DNA of 64,000 nt from Betaproteobacteria bacterium (GTDB lineage: Bacteria; Pseudomonadota; Gammaproteobacteria; Burkholderiales; Burkholderiaceae_C), in contig JADJWD010000004.1 of the NCBI GenBank assembly GCA_016716535.1, positions 673,474 through 737,473 on the forward strand, in the 5' to 3' direction. The translations under genes and the position numbers were made by a program. Under the pieces are notes generated by a model. That model was given only the letters and a program-made list of their open reading frames with translations, ran no database searches and was not told the DNA's origin. Positions 50,152 to 59,753 of the stretch are shown one piece after another. Each line of letters opens with the position of its first letter. The first letter of the stretch is position 1.

Positions 50152-52743
50152 TCACACCGCCACCGCCTTCGCCGCTTCCGCGTACTCCTCGATCTGGTCG
50201 AAGTTCATGTAGCGGTAGACGCTCGCGGCGTCCTTGTTGATGGTGCCCATCGCCTCGTGGTACTCGGCCACGGTGGGGATCTTGCCGAGCTTGGAGCAGA
50301 TGGCCGCCAGCTCGGCGCTGCCGAGGTAGACGTTGGTGTTCTTGCCCAGGCGGTTGGGGAAGTTGCGCGTCGAGGTCGAGATCACCGTCGCGCCTTCGCG
50401 CACCTGCGCCTGGTTGCCCATGCACAGGCTGCAGCCGGGCATCTCGGTGCGCGCGCCGGCGCTGCCGAAGGCGGCGTAGTGGCCTTCCTTGATCAGCTCG
50501 CTCTGGTCCATCTTCGTCGGCGGCGCGACCCACAGCTTGACCGGCATGTCGCGCTGGCCGGCGAGCAGCTTGGCCGCGGCGCGGAAGTGGCCGATGTTGG
50601 TCATGCACGAGCCGATGAAGGCCTCGTCGATCTTCGTGCCGGCGACCTCGCTCATGAACTTGGCGTCGTCCGGGTCGTTCGGGCAGCAGACGATCGGCTC
50701 CTTGATGTCCGCCAGGTCGATCTCGATGACCGCGGCGTACTCGGCGTCCTTGTCGGCTTCCAGCAGCGCGGGCTTGGCGAGCCACGCTTCGACGGCCTTG
50801 ATGCGGCGCTCGAGCGTGCGCTTGTCCTGGTAGCCGTCGGCGATCATGTTCTTCATCAGCACGACGTTGCTCTTCAGGTACTCGATCACCGGCTCGCGGT
50901 CGAGCTTGATCGTGCAGCCGGCGGCGCTGCGTTCGGCGCTGGCGTCGCTGAGCTCGAACGCCTGCTCCACCTTCAGCGTCGGCAGGCCTTCGATCTCGAG
51001 GACGCGGCCGCTGAAGATGTTCTTCTTGCCGGCCTTGGCAACAGTCAAGAGGCCCTGCTTGATCGCGTACAGCGGGATCGCATGCACCAGGTCGCGCAGC
51101 GTCACGCCCGGCTGCATCTGGCCCTTGAAGCGCACGAGCACTGACTCGGGCATGTCCAGCGGCATCACGCCGGTCGCCGCGCCGAAGGCCACCAGCCCCG
51201 AGCCGGCAGGGAACGAGATGCCGATCGGGAAGCGTGTGTGGCTGTCGCCGCCGGTGCCCACGGTGTCGGGCAGCAGCAGACGGTTGAGCCACGAGTGAAT
51301 GACCCCGTCACCCGGGCGCAGCGAGACGCCGCCGCGGTTGCTGATGAACGCCGGCAGCTCGCGGTGCATCTTCACGTCGACCGGCTTCGGGTAGGCGGCC
51401 GTGTGGCAGAAGCTCTGCATCACCATGTCGGCGGAGAAGCCCAGGCAGGCCAGGTCCTTCAGCTCGTCGCGCGTCATCGGGCCGGTGGTGTCTTGTGAAC
51501 CCACCGTCGTCATCTTCGGCTCGCAGTAGGTGCCCGGGCGGATGCCCTTCCCTTCCGGCATGCCGCAGGCGCGGCCGACCATCTTTTGCGCCAGCGTGAA
51601 GCCACGGCCCGAATCCTTCGGTGCCACCGGCAGGCGGAAGGCGGTGGAGGCAGGCAGGCCGAGGAACTCGCGCGCCTTCGCGGTCAGCGAGCGGCCGATG
51701 ATCAGGTTGATGCGGCCGCCGGCGCGCACCTCGTCCAGCAGCACTTCGCTCTTGAGCTGGAACTCGGCGACCGTCGCGCCGCCCTTGGTGATCTTGCCGT
51801 CGTAGGGGCGCACCTCGAGCACGTCGCCCATCTCGAACTTCGACACATCCACTTCGATCGGCAGCGCGCCCGAGTCTTCCTGCGTGTTGAAGAAGATCGG
51901 CGCGATCTTGCCGCCGAGCGTCACGCCGCCGAAGCGCTTGTTCGGCACGAACGGGATGTCCTGCCCGGTGGCCCAGATGACGCTGTTGGTCGCGCTCTTG
52001 CGGCTGGAGCCGGTGCCGACGACATCGCCGACGTAGGCGACGAGGTGGCCCTTCTTCTTCAGGTCCTCGATGAACTTGATCGGGCCGCGCTTGCTTTCCT
52101 CTTCGGGCTTGAAGGCGGCGTCGGGGCGGCTGTTCTTCAGCATCGCCAGGTAATGCAGCGGGATGTCCGGGCGGCTCCAGGCGTCGGGCGCGGGCGACAG
52201 GTCGTCGGTGTTCGTCTCGCCCGGCACCTTGAAGACGGTGACGGTGATCGCGCGCGGCACCTCGGGACGCGAGGTGAACCACTCGGCGTCGGCCCACGAC
52301 TGCATCACTTCCTTGGCCTTCGCGTTGCCGGCCTTCGCCTTTTCGGCCACATCGTGGAAGTAGTCGAACATCAGGAGGGTCTTCTTCAGGCCCTCGGCGG
52401 CGACGCCGGCCACTTCGGCATCGCCGAGCAGGTCGATCAGCGGCTTGACGTTGTAGCCGCCGACCATCGTGCCCAGCAGTTCGCTCGCCTTGGCCTTGGG
52501 CAGCAGCGCCACCTTCAGGTCGCCGTGCGCGACGGCGGCCAGGAAGCTCGCCTTCACCTTGGCCGCGTCGTCCACGCCCGGCGGCACGCGGTGCGTCAGC
52601 AGTTCGAGGAGGAACGCGTCCTCGCCGGCCGGCGGGGCCTTGATCAGCTCGATCAGCTCGGCGGTCTGCTTCGCATCGAGGGGCAACGGCGGGATGCCGA
52701 GCGCGGCGCGCTCCGCGGCGTGTTGGCGGTAGGAAGCTAGCAA
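50152..52743 (-). CDS. acnB: Bifunctional aconitate hydratase 2 / 2-methylisocitrate dehydratase
   Basis: 863 residues, normal AcnB length (HEAT-like N-terminal domain first, swivel domain, then the catalytic core). The 4Fe-4S cysteines are in IVCCPND (about 710) and PGCSLCMGNQ (about 770). Other core motifs: VGTGGDSHTRFP and GSSRKSATNSV. It interconverts citrate and isocitrate in the TCA cycle and can act on 2-methylisocitrate. The start is TTG at 52743: GGAG lies 9 bases upstream and the next residues (LASYRQHAAERAALGIPPLP) match the family N-terminus; the ATG 34 codons upstream gives unrelated residues. It is divergent from a TetR gene across 246 bases. Confidence 0.96.
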   Translation of the reverse strand: MLASYRQHAAERAALGIPPLPLDAKQTAELIELIKAPPAGEDAFLLELLTHRVPPGVDDAAKVKASFLAAVAHGDLKVALLPKAKASELLGTMVGGYNVKPLIDLLGDAEVAGVAAEGLKKTLLMFDYFHDVAEKAKAGNAKAKEVMQSWADAEWFTSRPEVPRAITVTVFKVPGETNTDDLSPAPDAWSRPDIPLHYLAMLKNSRPDAAFKPEEESKRGPIKFIEDLKKKGHLVAYVGDVVGTGSSRKSATNSVIWATGQDIPFVPNKRFGGVTLGGKIAPIFFNTQEDSGALPIEVDVSKFEMGDVLEVRPYDGKITKGGATVAEFQLKSEVLLDEVRAGGRINLIIGRSLTAKAREFLGLPASTAFRLPVAPKDSGRGFTLAQKMVGRACGMPEGKGIRPGTYCEPKMTTVGSQDTTGPMTRDELKDLACLGFSADMVMQSFCHTAAYPKPVDVKMHRELPAFISNRGGVSLRPGDGVIHSWLNRLLLPDTVGTGGDSHTRFPIGISFPAGSGLVAFGAATGVMPLDMPESVLVRFKGQMQPGVTLRDLVHAIPLYAIKQGLLTVAKAGKKNIFSGRVLEIEGLPTLKVEQAFELSDASAERSAAGCTIKLDREPVIEYLKSNVVLMKNMIADGYQDKRTLERRIKAVEAWLAKPALLEADKDAEYAAVIEIDLADIKEPIVCCPNDPDDAKFMSEVAGTKIDEAFIGSCMTNIGHFRAAAKLLAGQRDMPVKLWVAPPTKMDQSELIKEGHYAAFGSAGARTEMPGCSLCMGNQAQVREGATVISTSTRNFPNRLGKNTNVYLGSAELAAICSKLGKIPTVAEYHEAMGTINKDAASVYRYMNFDQIEEYAEAAKAVAV

Positions 52744-52989
52744 GGGAGGGGCTCCTTCGAGGGGGCTCCAGCATGCACGGGAGCCATTGCATGCGCCTGA
52801 CGGCCGGCCTGCGTAGGCACGGGACAGCCGCCGGGCTGCGGTCAACCCGGGATTCTACGAATCCCGCGGCCGCCGCTGGGGGAAACCGCGTTGCGTGAAA
52901 TTGACAAGGCTGTTAGTTTCGCCGGCCTCGACCCCGCCCCGCCGTTGAAACCCGTGCCCACGCCGCGAATCGCCGACCGCACGCTTGCG

Positions 52990-53640
52990 ATGCGCAAGCC
53001 CAAGTCGCCCGAGGCGAACCGGGCGCGCATCCTCGCGGCCGCGAAGGCCGAGTTCGCCGCGCGCGGCTTCGACGCGGCGAGCATGGACGCGATCGCCGGG
53101 CGCACGCACACGACGCGGGCGATGATCAACTACTACTTCGGCAGCAAGGAAAAGCTCTACCTCGCGGTGCTCGAGCGCGCCTACGCCGAGATCCGCGAGG
53201 CCGAGGAGGAACTGCACCTCGACCACCTGCCGCCGCTGGCCGCCATCCGCCGCATCGTCGAGTTCACCTACGACTACTACGTCTCGCACGAGGACTTCGT
53301 GCGCCTCGTCGTCTCCGAGAACCAGGGCCAGGGCCGGCACCTGAAGCGCTCGGCGGCGCTGCGAAAGCTGAACCGTCCGATCGTCGACCGGCTGTCGGCC
53401 GTCATCGAGCGCGGCCGCGCCGCCGGCGTATTCCGCGCCGATGTCGATCCGCTGGACGTGCACATGGCGATCGCCGCGCTCGGCATGTTCAACGTCACCA
53501 ACCAGTACACCTTCGGCACCATCTTCCAGCGCGAGATGGGCGCCAAAGGCAATGTCGGCCGCCGCCGCGACGTGGTGGCCGATATCGTCACGACCTGGCT
53601 CGGGCCGGCGCATGGCTCGCTGCAAGGCCCGCCGCATTGA
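52990..53640 (+). CDS. TetR-family transcriptional regulator
   Basis: 216 residues. The HTH is in the first 55: RARILAAAKAEFAARGFDAA, SMDAIAGRTHTTRAMINYYF, GSKEKLY. The C-terminal ligand domain (FTYDYYVSHEDFVRLVVSEN) resembles regulators with a conserved TetR_C tail. It stands 89 bases before a TRAP transporter gene on the same strand and probably controls it. Starts further upstream (52891) are possible but add residues with no likeness. Confidence 0.85.
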   Translation: MRKPKSPEANRARILAAAKAEFAARGFDAASMDAIAGRTHTTRAMINYYFGSKEKLYLAVLERAYAEIREAEEELHLDHLPPLAAIRRIVEFTYDYYVSHEDFVRLVVSENQGQGRHLKRSAALRKLNRPIVDRLSAVIERGRAAGVFRADVDPLDVHMAIAALGMFNVTNQYTFGTIFQREMGAKGNVGRRRDVVADIVTTWLGPAHGSLQGPPH

Positions 53641-53729
53641 GAACCTGCGCTCGCCAACCCTGCCATCCTGCCGGCACCATCGCCGTTCCAACCCCGACCC
53701 GCCACCGAACCACTCACAAGGAGACTGTC

Positions 53730-54737
53730 ATGGACCACCGCATCGACCGCCGCCAGCTTCTGCAACTCGGCACCACGCTCGCCGCCGCGCCGGCGCTCGC
53801 CACCCTTACCGCGCTGCCCGCCTTCGCGCAGGACAAGCCGAAGCTGCGCCTGGCCGCCGTCTTCTCCGACAAGGACATCCGCGCGGACATGGTGCGCATG
53901 CTCAGCAAGGAAGTGGCCGGCGACGCGACGATCGAGCCCTTCTTCGGCGGCACGCTGTTCAAGCAAGGCACCGAACTCGTCGCGCTGCAACGCGACAACC
54001 TCGAACTCGGCAACGTCGCGCCGCAGGACATCGCCAAGCAGCTGCCGGCGTGGTCGATCCTGACCTCGGCGTACATCTTCCGCGACGCGAACCACCTGAA
54101 CGCCTTCTTCGCCAGCGACCTGGCCGCCGGCATGAAGAAGATGGCCGAGGACCAGCTGAAGGTGAAGATTCTCGCGCCGGTGTTCTACGGCACGCGCCAG
54201 GTGGGCCTGAAGGGCAAGAAGAAGATCAGCACGCCGGCCGATCTCGCCGGCGTCAAGCTGCGCATGCCGCCCGGCGACGCGTGGCAGCTGCTCGGCCGCT
54301 CGATCGGCGCGAACCCCACGCCGATGGCCTACGCCGAGACGTACACGGGCTTGCAGACCGGCGCCATCGACGGCCAGGACAACCCGCTGCCGAACGTGCA
54401 GAACATGAAGTTCTACGAGGTGATGCAGCAGATCGTGCTGACTTCGCACCTCGTCGCCTTCGACGTGCTGACGATGAACCTGAAGGCCTGGAACGCGCTC
54501 GGCGCGGCCAAGCAGAAGACCTTCCAGGCCGCCGTCGACCGCGCCGTCGCCTGGAGCGCCGCCGAGCACCTGAAGCGCGAGGCGGAGCTCGCCGAGGGCT
54601 TCCGCCGCCAGGGCCTCGACGTCTACGTGCCCGACCTCGCCGGCTTCCGCACGCACGCGCAGAAGGTGTACCTGGCCAGCGACGAGGCGAAGGCCTGGCC
54701 GGCCGGCATGCTCGACAAGGTCAACGCGATGAAGTGA
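53730..54737 (+). CDS. TRAP transporter substrate-binding protein (DctP family)
   Basis: 335 residues. A twin-Arg-like signal (IDRRQLLQLGTTLAAAPALA, cleavage near AFAQ-DKP) is followed by the DctP fold with KKISTPADLAGVKLRMPPGD, the conserved Arg in KLRMP, and AYAETYTGLQTGAIDGQDNP, the family signature. It binds an organic acid in the periplasm and passes it to the DctQ/DctM pair. AAGGAG stands before the ATG. The AroQ-like gene at the end of the operon suggests a quinate/shikimate-type or aromatic acid ligand; this is inference. Confidence 0.92.
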   Translation: MDHRIDRRQLLQLGTTLAAAPALATLTALPAFAQDKPKLRLAAVFSDKDIRADMVRMLSKEVAGDATIEPFFGGTLFKQGTELVALQRDNLELGNVAPQDIAKQLPAWSILTSAYIFRDANHLNAFFASDLAAGMKKMAEDQLKVKILAPVFYGTRQVGLKGKKKISTPADLAGVKLRMPPGDAWQLLGRSIGANPTPMAYAETYTGLQTGAIDGQDNPLPNVQNMKFYEVMQQIVLTSHLVAFDVLTMNLKAWNALGAAKQKTFQAAVDRAVAWSAAEHLKREAELAEGFRRQGLDVYVPDLAGFRTHAQKVYLASDEAKAWPAGMLDKVNAMK

Positions 54738-54790
54738 GCGGCCGACGCCACTCACACATTGCCCTGCCCCGCTCGCGAGCCGCGCCTTTC

Positions 54791-55309
54791 ATGCCGCCCA
54801 CCCTCGAGCGCGCCGTCGGCTGGATCCGGCGGCGCGCGGAGAACGTCATCGCCGCGCTGCTGGCGATCATGTTCGTCGCCTTCATCGTCCAGATCGTCTT
54901 CCGCTACTTCTTCAACCTGCCCATCGGCTGGTCGTCGGAGCTGTCGGTCATCTGCTGGCTGTACATGGTGCTGCTCGGCTCGGCGTTCTGGCTCAAGGAG
55001 GGCGAGGAGATCCGCTTCGACCTGATCTCCGCTTCGCTGGGGCCGCGCGGGCGGCGCGTGCTCGCCTTCATCGTCGCGACGGCAGCGGTCGTGCTCTTCG
55101 GCATGGCGCTGCCGGCGACGATCTCGTACGTCGCCTTCATGAAGGTCGAGAGCACCTCGTACCTGAAGATCCGGCTCGACATCCTGTACTCGGTGTACGC
55201 AATCTTCGCCATCGCGGTGATCGTGCGCCACGCCTGGCTCGCGTGGGGCGCGTTGCGCGGCGAGGCCGAGGAGGAGGTGGACATCACGCAGAAGGGCTAC
55301 GGCCTGTGA
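54791..55309 (+). CDS. TRAP transporter small membrane subunit (DctQ)
   Basis: 172 residues with four membrane helices. Family pattern: FVAFIVQIVFRYFFNLPIGW, SSELSVICWLYMVLLGSAFW, KEGEEIRFDLI. It links the binding protein to DctM. The stop overlaps the GTG start of dctM. Confidence 0.9.
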   Translation: MPPTLERAVGWIRRRAENVIAALLAIMFVAFIVQIVFRYFFNLPIGWSSELSVICWLYMVLLGSAFWLKEGEEIRFDLISASLGPRGRRVLAFIVATAAVVLFGMALPATISYVAFMKVESTSYLKIRLDILYSVYAIFAIAVIVRHAWLAWGALRGEAEEEVDITQKGYGL

Positions 55310-56607
55310 ACCCGACGAGTCCCTTCGCGTTCGCGCTGTACGCGATCGTCGCCCTGAGCCTGCTCGGCCTGCCGGTCGGGCACGCGATGATCGGCGGCTC
55401 GATCCTGTACCTGTACCTCGCCGGCATGGACATGGGCACCGCCGCCGAGCAGCTGCTCAACGGCATGTACACGAGCTACCTGCTGCTGGCGATTCCGCTT
55501 TTCGTGCTGGCCGCCGAGTTCATGAACACCGGCAGCATCATGGACAGGCTGCTGCGCTTCTGCAACGCCATCGTCGGGCGCTTCCGCGGCGGGCTGGCGC
55601 AGGTCAACGTCGTGCAGAGCGTCATCTTCGCCAGCATGTCGGGCTCGGCGCTCGCCGACGCGGCGGGCTCGGGCAAGCTGATGCAGACGATGATGACGAA
55701 GGACGGGCGGTATTCGCCCGCCTTCGCCGCGGCGCTGACGACCGTGTCGTCGGTGATCGGGCCGATCCTGCCGCCGTCGATCCCGCTCGTGCTGTACGCG
55801 CTGGTGTCGAACACGTCGGTGGGCTACCTCTTCCTCGCCGGCGTCGTGCCGGGGCTCTTGCTCGGCGCGGTGCAGATGGCGCTGATCGCGGCGATGGCGC
55901 GGCGGCGCAACTTCCCGGTCGAGGAACGCGTGCCGCTGCGTGAGATGCCGCGCATCACGCGCGAGGCGCTGCCGGCGCTGTTGATGCCGGTGATCCTGCT
56001 CGGGTGCCTGTACAGCGGCGTCACCACGCCGACCGAAGCCGCCGCGGTGGCGGCGCTCTACGCGCTCGTCATCTCGGTCGTGCTGTACCGCAGCGTCAGC
56101 GCGCGCGATGTCTACGTGGCGCTGCGCTCGAGCGCGAAGGTGACGGTGTCGATCGGCATGCTCATCGCCGGCGCGATCGTCTTCAACTTCGTCGTCACCT
56201 CCGAGAACATCCCGCGCACGCTGAGCGCGATGCTGGCCGGCTACCAGCTCTCGCCGTTGATGTTCCTCCTGATCGTCAACGTGCTGCTGCTCGTGCTCGG
56301 CTGCTTCCTCGAAGGCACGACGATCATCCTCGTCATCCTGCCGGTGCTGCTGCCCACCGCGCAGGCGCTCGGCGTCGACCCGGTGCACTTCGGCGTGCTG
56401 GCGGTCGTCAACGTGATGCTCGGGCTCGTGACGCCGCCCTACGGCCTCTTGCTCTTCATGATGGGCAAGATCGCCGAGGTGCCGCTGCGCGACATCGTCC
56501 GCGAGGTGATGCCGTTCCTGTGGGTGATGATTGGCGCGCTCGCGATCATCACGCTGTTCCCGGACCTCGTGCTCTTTTTGCCCAGGTTGCTGGGCTACAA
56601 GGGGTGA
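55306..56607 (+). CDS. TRAP transporter large permease (DctM)
   Basis: 433 residues, about 12 helices, ion-coupled permease. Signature segments: LLAIPLFVLAAEFMNTGSIM, SGSALADAAGSGKLM, SSVIGPILPPSIPLVLYA, GCLYSGVTTPTEAAAVAALY, VTPPYGLLLFMM. GTG start at 55306 overlaps dctQ by four bases. The three-gene set 53730-56607 is a complete TRAP system. Confidence 0.93.
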   Translation: MNPTSPFAFALYAIVALSLLGLPVGHAMIGGSILYLYLAGMDMGTAAEQLLNGMYTSYLLLAIPLFVLAAEFMNTGSIMDRLLRFCNAIVGRFRGGLAQVNVVQSVIFASMSGSALADAAGSGKLMQTMMTKDGRYSPAFAAALTTVSSVIGPILPPSIPLVLYALVSNTSVGYLFLAGVVPGLLLGAVQMALIAAMARRRNFPVEERVPLREMPRITREALPALLMPVILLGCLYSGVTTPTEAAAVAALYALVISVVLYRSVSARDVYVALRSSAKVTVSIGMLIAGAIVFNFVVTSENIPRTLSAMLAGYQLSPLMFLLIVNVLLLVLGCFLEGTTIILVILPVLLPTAQALGVDPVHFGVLAVVNVMLGLVTPPYGLLLFMMGKIAEVPLRDIVREVMPFLWVMIGALAIITLFPDLVLFLPRLLGYKG

Positions 56608-56612
56608 CACCG

Positions 56613-57068
56613 ATGGCGCAGCCGCATCCTCTGTTCGTGCTCAACGGCTCCAACCTGAACAAGCTCGGGTTGCGCGAGCCGCACCTCTATGGCCACACGA
56701 CGCTGGCGCAGATCCGTGAGCGCACCGAGCGGCTGGCCGCCGAGCTGGGGCTGGCGTGCGACTTCCGCCAGACCAACCACGAGGGCGTGCTCGTCGACTG
56801 GATCCAGGAAGCCTTCGACCGCGAGGCGGCGCTGATCATCAACCCGGCCGGCTTCTCGTTCGGCTGCGTGCCGGTGCTCGACGCCATCAAGCTCATCAGC
56901 AAGCCCGTGATCGAGGTGCACCTCACCAACATCCACCAGCGGCCGGCGCCGTACACGCACTCCACCGTGTCGCTGGCCGCGCGCGGCGTCATCTGCGGGC
57001 TGGGGCCTGCCGGCTACCTGCTGGCCGTGCGCGCCGTCGCCGACATGCTGGGCACCGCGCCGGCCTGA
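56613..57068 (+). CDS. aroQ: Type II 3-dehydroquinate dehydratase-like protein (AroQ family), altered active-site loop
   Basis: 151 residues, the size of AroQ. FVLNGSNLNKLGLREPHLYG holds the catalytic Tyr region; EVHLTNIHQRP holds the catalytic His; VICGLGPAGY is the final strand. The loop that normally reads NPGAYTHTS is NPAGFSFGC here, so the Tyr-Thr-His-Thr-Ser part is lost although Asn-Pro stays. It may be a diverged catabolic isoform acting on quinate-derived compounds, or another dehydratase. It starts 3 bases after dctM, so it belongs to the TRAP operon and hints at the ligand. Confidence 0.82.
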   Translation: MAQPHPLFVLNGSNLNKLGLREPHLYGHTTLAQIRERTERLAAELGLACDFRQTNHEGVLVDWIQEAFDREAALIINPAGFSFGCVPVLDAIKLISKPVIEVHLTNIHQRPAPYTHSTVSLAARGVICGLGPAGYLLAVRAVADMLGTAPA

Positions 57069-57090
57069 ACGGCGCCCCCTCCGCGACCCG

Positions 57091-59502
57091 TCAGCCGCCC
57101 TCGCCGGGCGGCCTCGGGGCCTGCGGCCGAGCCTCGCGGCGCCGCCCCTCCCGCTGCCGCAGCACCTCGATCATCACGTTGAACGTGCGCCCGAGCTGCC
57201 CCAGCTCATCGCGCCCCCGCACCGGCACGCGCGCGGCGTCGAAGTCGCCGGCTTTCAGCGCGTCGGCCGCGGCGGTGAGGTCGCGCACCGGGCGAACGAT
57301 GCCGCGCGCGAAGCGCAGCGCGAGGCCCGTGAACAACGCGCCGACGAGCACCAGGCTCCACAGCAACTGCTCGTAGAGCCGCCGCATCGGCGCCTCGAAC
57401 GCCTCGCGCGAGGCGCTGACGACGACGCGCCAGTCGTGCCCCGGCACCGGCGCATAACCGGCGATCTCGTCGCGGCCGTCCTGCATCGAGCGATAAGCGC
57501 CGTGCCCGGGCGAGCCACCGGTCACCAGGCGCGACAGATCCTCCTCGCCGAGCGCGTGCACCCGCTCGCGGCGAAAGCGTTGGTCGGCGCGGATCTCGGC
57601 CTGCTGCGCAGCGGCCAGCGGCACCAGGCTCGCAAAGATGCGCTCGCGCCGCGGGTGGTGCAGCACGACGCCGTCGCCGTCCAGCAGCATCGGCACGAGG
57701 CCGCCGCCCTCGCCCAGCTCGTCCATCAGCTGCGCCACCGGCGCGGCCAGCACGCGCAGCACGAGCACGCCGACCGGCGCGCCGTCGGGCCCGGCCACCG
57801 GCTCGGCGATGAAGAAGCCGCTCGCGCCGGCCACCGCGCCGACGACGATGCCGCTCGTGTAGGCGCGGCCCGCCGAGGCCTCGCGGAAGTAGCGCCGGAA
57901 GGCGAAGCCGCGGCCCATCACCTCGGGGTCGCTGGAAACGACCGCGCGGCCTTGCAGGTCCATCAGGATGATCAGCTGCAGATCGGGGTCGGCGCGCACC
58001 AGGCCTTGCATGCGGCGCTGCAGTGCCGCTGCTTCGGTGGCGTCGAACGACGCGGCTACCCCGGATGCTTGCGGCGCTGCCGATGATTCAGGCGGCCGCG
58101 CCAGCCGCTCGAGAAACGCCGCATAGTCGGCGTCGCCGGCGAGGCCACGCGCGACGTCGCGCGCATCGGCGATGAACTGGCCGATGCGACCGGCGCCGCC
58201 GCGGGCGATGCGTTCGACGTTGCGCAGTTCGGCATCGGCCAGCGTCGCGGTGCCGGCGCGCAGGTTCCATGCGCCGGCCAGGCCCATCGGCAGCAGCGCC
58301 GTGGCCACCAGCAGCGCGGCCAGCTTCGCGGCGAGCGGCCAGTCACGCGGTGCACGCCAACGCTCCTCATCGTGCGCCAGCGCCGATTGCAGGTCCAGGC
58401 TCGCCACGTGGTCGGCGCACAGCGCGTGGCGGAACTGCGCCACGTCTTGCGGGCGCGCGGCCGCGTCGGTCTGCAAGGCCGCGTCCAGCGCGGCCAGGAA
58501 GGCGCGGCCGTAGCGCTGGCCCGTGGCGGCGATCCACTCGGCCGCCTGCGCGCTGGCCGCCGGCACGAAGGCCACCGCGTTCGCGGCGCGATGTTCGGCG
58601 TCGGGCACGCGGTGCGCCGTCGCGGCCCAGTACAACGTCGCCGCCAGCGCATAGAGGTCGGTCCACGGGCCCTGCGTGCCGAGGCCGTATTGCTCGATCG
58701 GCGCATAACCCGGCGTGACGATTACCGCGCCGTCGCCGGCCAGCGCCGCAACCTGGCCGGCGCTGCCGAAGTCCAGCAGCACGAGGCTGCCGTCGGCGGC
58801 GCGCACCTGGATGTTGTCGGGCTTGATGTCGCGGTGCAGGAAGCCCGCCTCGTGCACCGCAGCCAGCCCTTCGAGCAGCGGCAGCAGCAGCTCGACGAGG
58901 CGCGCCTCGCCGATGTGCCGGTGCGCCGGCCACCACGTGCGCAGCGGCTCGCCCGCCTCGTACTCGAGCACCATGTAGGCGGTGCCGTGGCCCTCGAAGA
59001 AGCGGGCCACGCGCACGATCGCCGGGTGGCGGAACGCCGCCAGCGTTCGCGCCTCGGCCAGGAAGCTGCGCAGGCCCTCGGCATAACGCCCGACATGCGC
59101 CGTGGCGCCGGGCCGCACGCGGCCGTCGGCGGCACGGAAGACGATGCCCTCGGGCAGGAACTCCTTGATCGCGACGCGGGCGCCGAGGTGTTCGTCGGTG
59201 GCGAGGTAGGTGATGCCGAAGCCGCCCTGGCCGAGCACCGACTCGAGGCGGTATTCGTGCAGCCGCGTGCCGGGCGGCAGCGGCGAGGCCGACGGCAGCG
59301 GCGCGCGCAGCGTGAGTGGGCGCGTTGGCAACGGTTCAGTGCTGGCTTCGGCGATGGCCACCACGGCGGCGGCGTCGCGCACGGTAGGCCGCACGACCGT
59401 GTAGTCGTGGTCGGACAAGCCCGCCGGGCGCACGCGCGTGCGCTCGGGGTCGACCGCCGTGTCCGGGGCCGGCCTGACGCGGGTCGTGTCGAGGGAGTCC
59501 AT
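57091..59502 (-). CDS. Membrane Ser/Thr protein kinase with CACHE-like sensor and HAMP
   Basis: 803 residues. A Thr/Pro-rich leader (1-80) has three TxVRP motifs: TRVRPAP, TRVRPAG, TVVRPTV. The Hanks kinase follows (85-345): LGQGGFGITYL, VAIKEF (Lys113), FLHRDIKPDN, LLDFGSAG, TPGYAPIEQY. A first TM helix near 385 (LAALLVATALLPMGLAGAW) precedes a periplasmic sensor of about 300 residues (dCACHE type, MDLQGRAVVSSDPEVMGRGF), a second TM (LLWSLVLVGALFTGLALRF) and a HAMP. Unusually, the kinase is N-terminal and HAMP C-terminal, with nothing after HAMP. The Thr in TxVRP could be autophosphorylated and bound by FHA proteins. The start at 59502 opens the leader. Ligand and targets are unknown. Confidence 0.85.
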   Translation of the reverse strand: MDSLDTTRVRPAPDTAVDPERTRVRPAGLSDHDYTVVRPTVRDAAAVVAIAEASTEPLPTRPLTLRAPLPSASPLPPGTRLHEYRLESVLGQGGFGITYLATDEHLGARVAIKEFLPEGIVFRAADGRVRPGATAHVGRYAEGLRSFLAEARTLAAFRHPAIVRVARFFEGHGTAYMVLEYEAGEPLRTWWPAHRHIGEARLVELLLPLLEGLAAVHEAGFLHRDIKPDNIQVRAADGSLVLLDFGSAGQVAALAGDGAVIVTPGYAPIEQYGLGTQGPWTDLYALAATLYWAATAHRVPDAEHRAANAVAFVPAASAQAAEWIAATGQRYGRAFLAALDAALQTDAAARPQDVAQFRHALCADHVASLDLQSALAHDEERWRAPRDWPLAAKLAALLVATALLPMGLAGAWNLRAGTATLADAELRNVERIARGGAGRIGQFIADARDVARGLAGDADYAAFLERLARPPESSAAPQASGVAASFDATEAAALQRRMQGLVRADPDLQLIILMDLQGRAVVSSDPEVMGRGFAFRRYFREASAGRAYTSGIVVGAVAGASGFFIAEPVAGPDGAPVGVLVLRVLAAPVAQLMDELGEGGGLVPMLLDGDGVVLHHPRRERIFASLVPLAAAQQAEIRADQRFRRERVHALGEEDLSRLVTGGSPGHGAYRSMQDGRDEIAGYAPVPGHDWRVVVSASREAFEAPMRRLYEQLLWSLVLVGALFTGLALRFARGIVRPVRDLTAAADALKAGDFDAARVPVRGRDELGQLGRTFNVMIEVLRQREGRRREARPQAPRPPGEGG

Positions 59503-59646
59503 GGACGGGTTCGAGCCGGCGCAGTCTAGGTGGCGCGTCTGCACCGCAATGGGCCGAACTGCGGGGCATGCACGGCCCAGTCCATTGGCCGGACAGTCGA
59601 CGGTTTCCCCGCACGCGAGTCGCGCGTGCGAGGGTGCGTGCCGTGA

Positions 59647-59697
59647 CGAGACCACATCGAGACCACATCACATCGAGACCACGTCGAGACCACATCC
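59647..59697 (+). repeat. Tandem GAGACCACATC repeat
   Basis: Four imperfect units of CGAGACCACATC (one reads ACGTC, one is followed by an extra ACATC) stand in the 251-base divergent gap between the kinase and the alcohol dehydrogenase. The rest of that gap has no clear signal. They could be regulator sites or slippage products. Confidence 0.7.
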
Positions 59698-59753
59698 CAG
59701 GGCCATTGCGCGCAGTCAAGCGCACCAGCCCGCACTGCCGTTAGCGTTACGAC

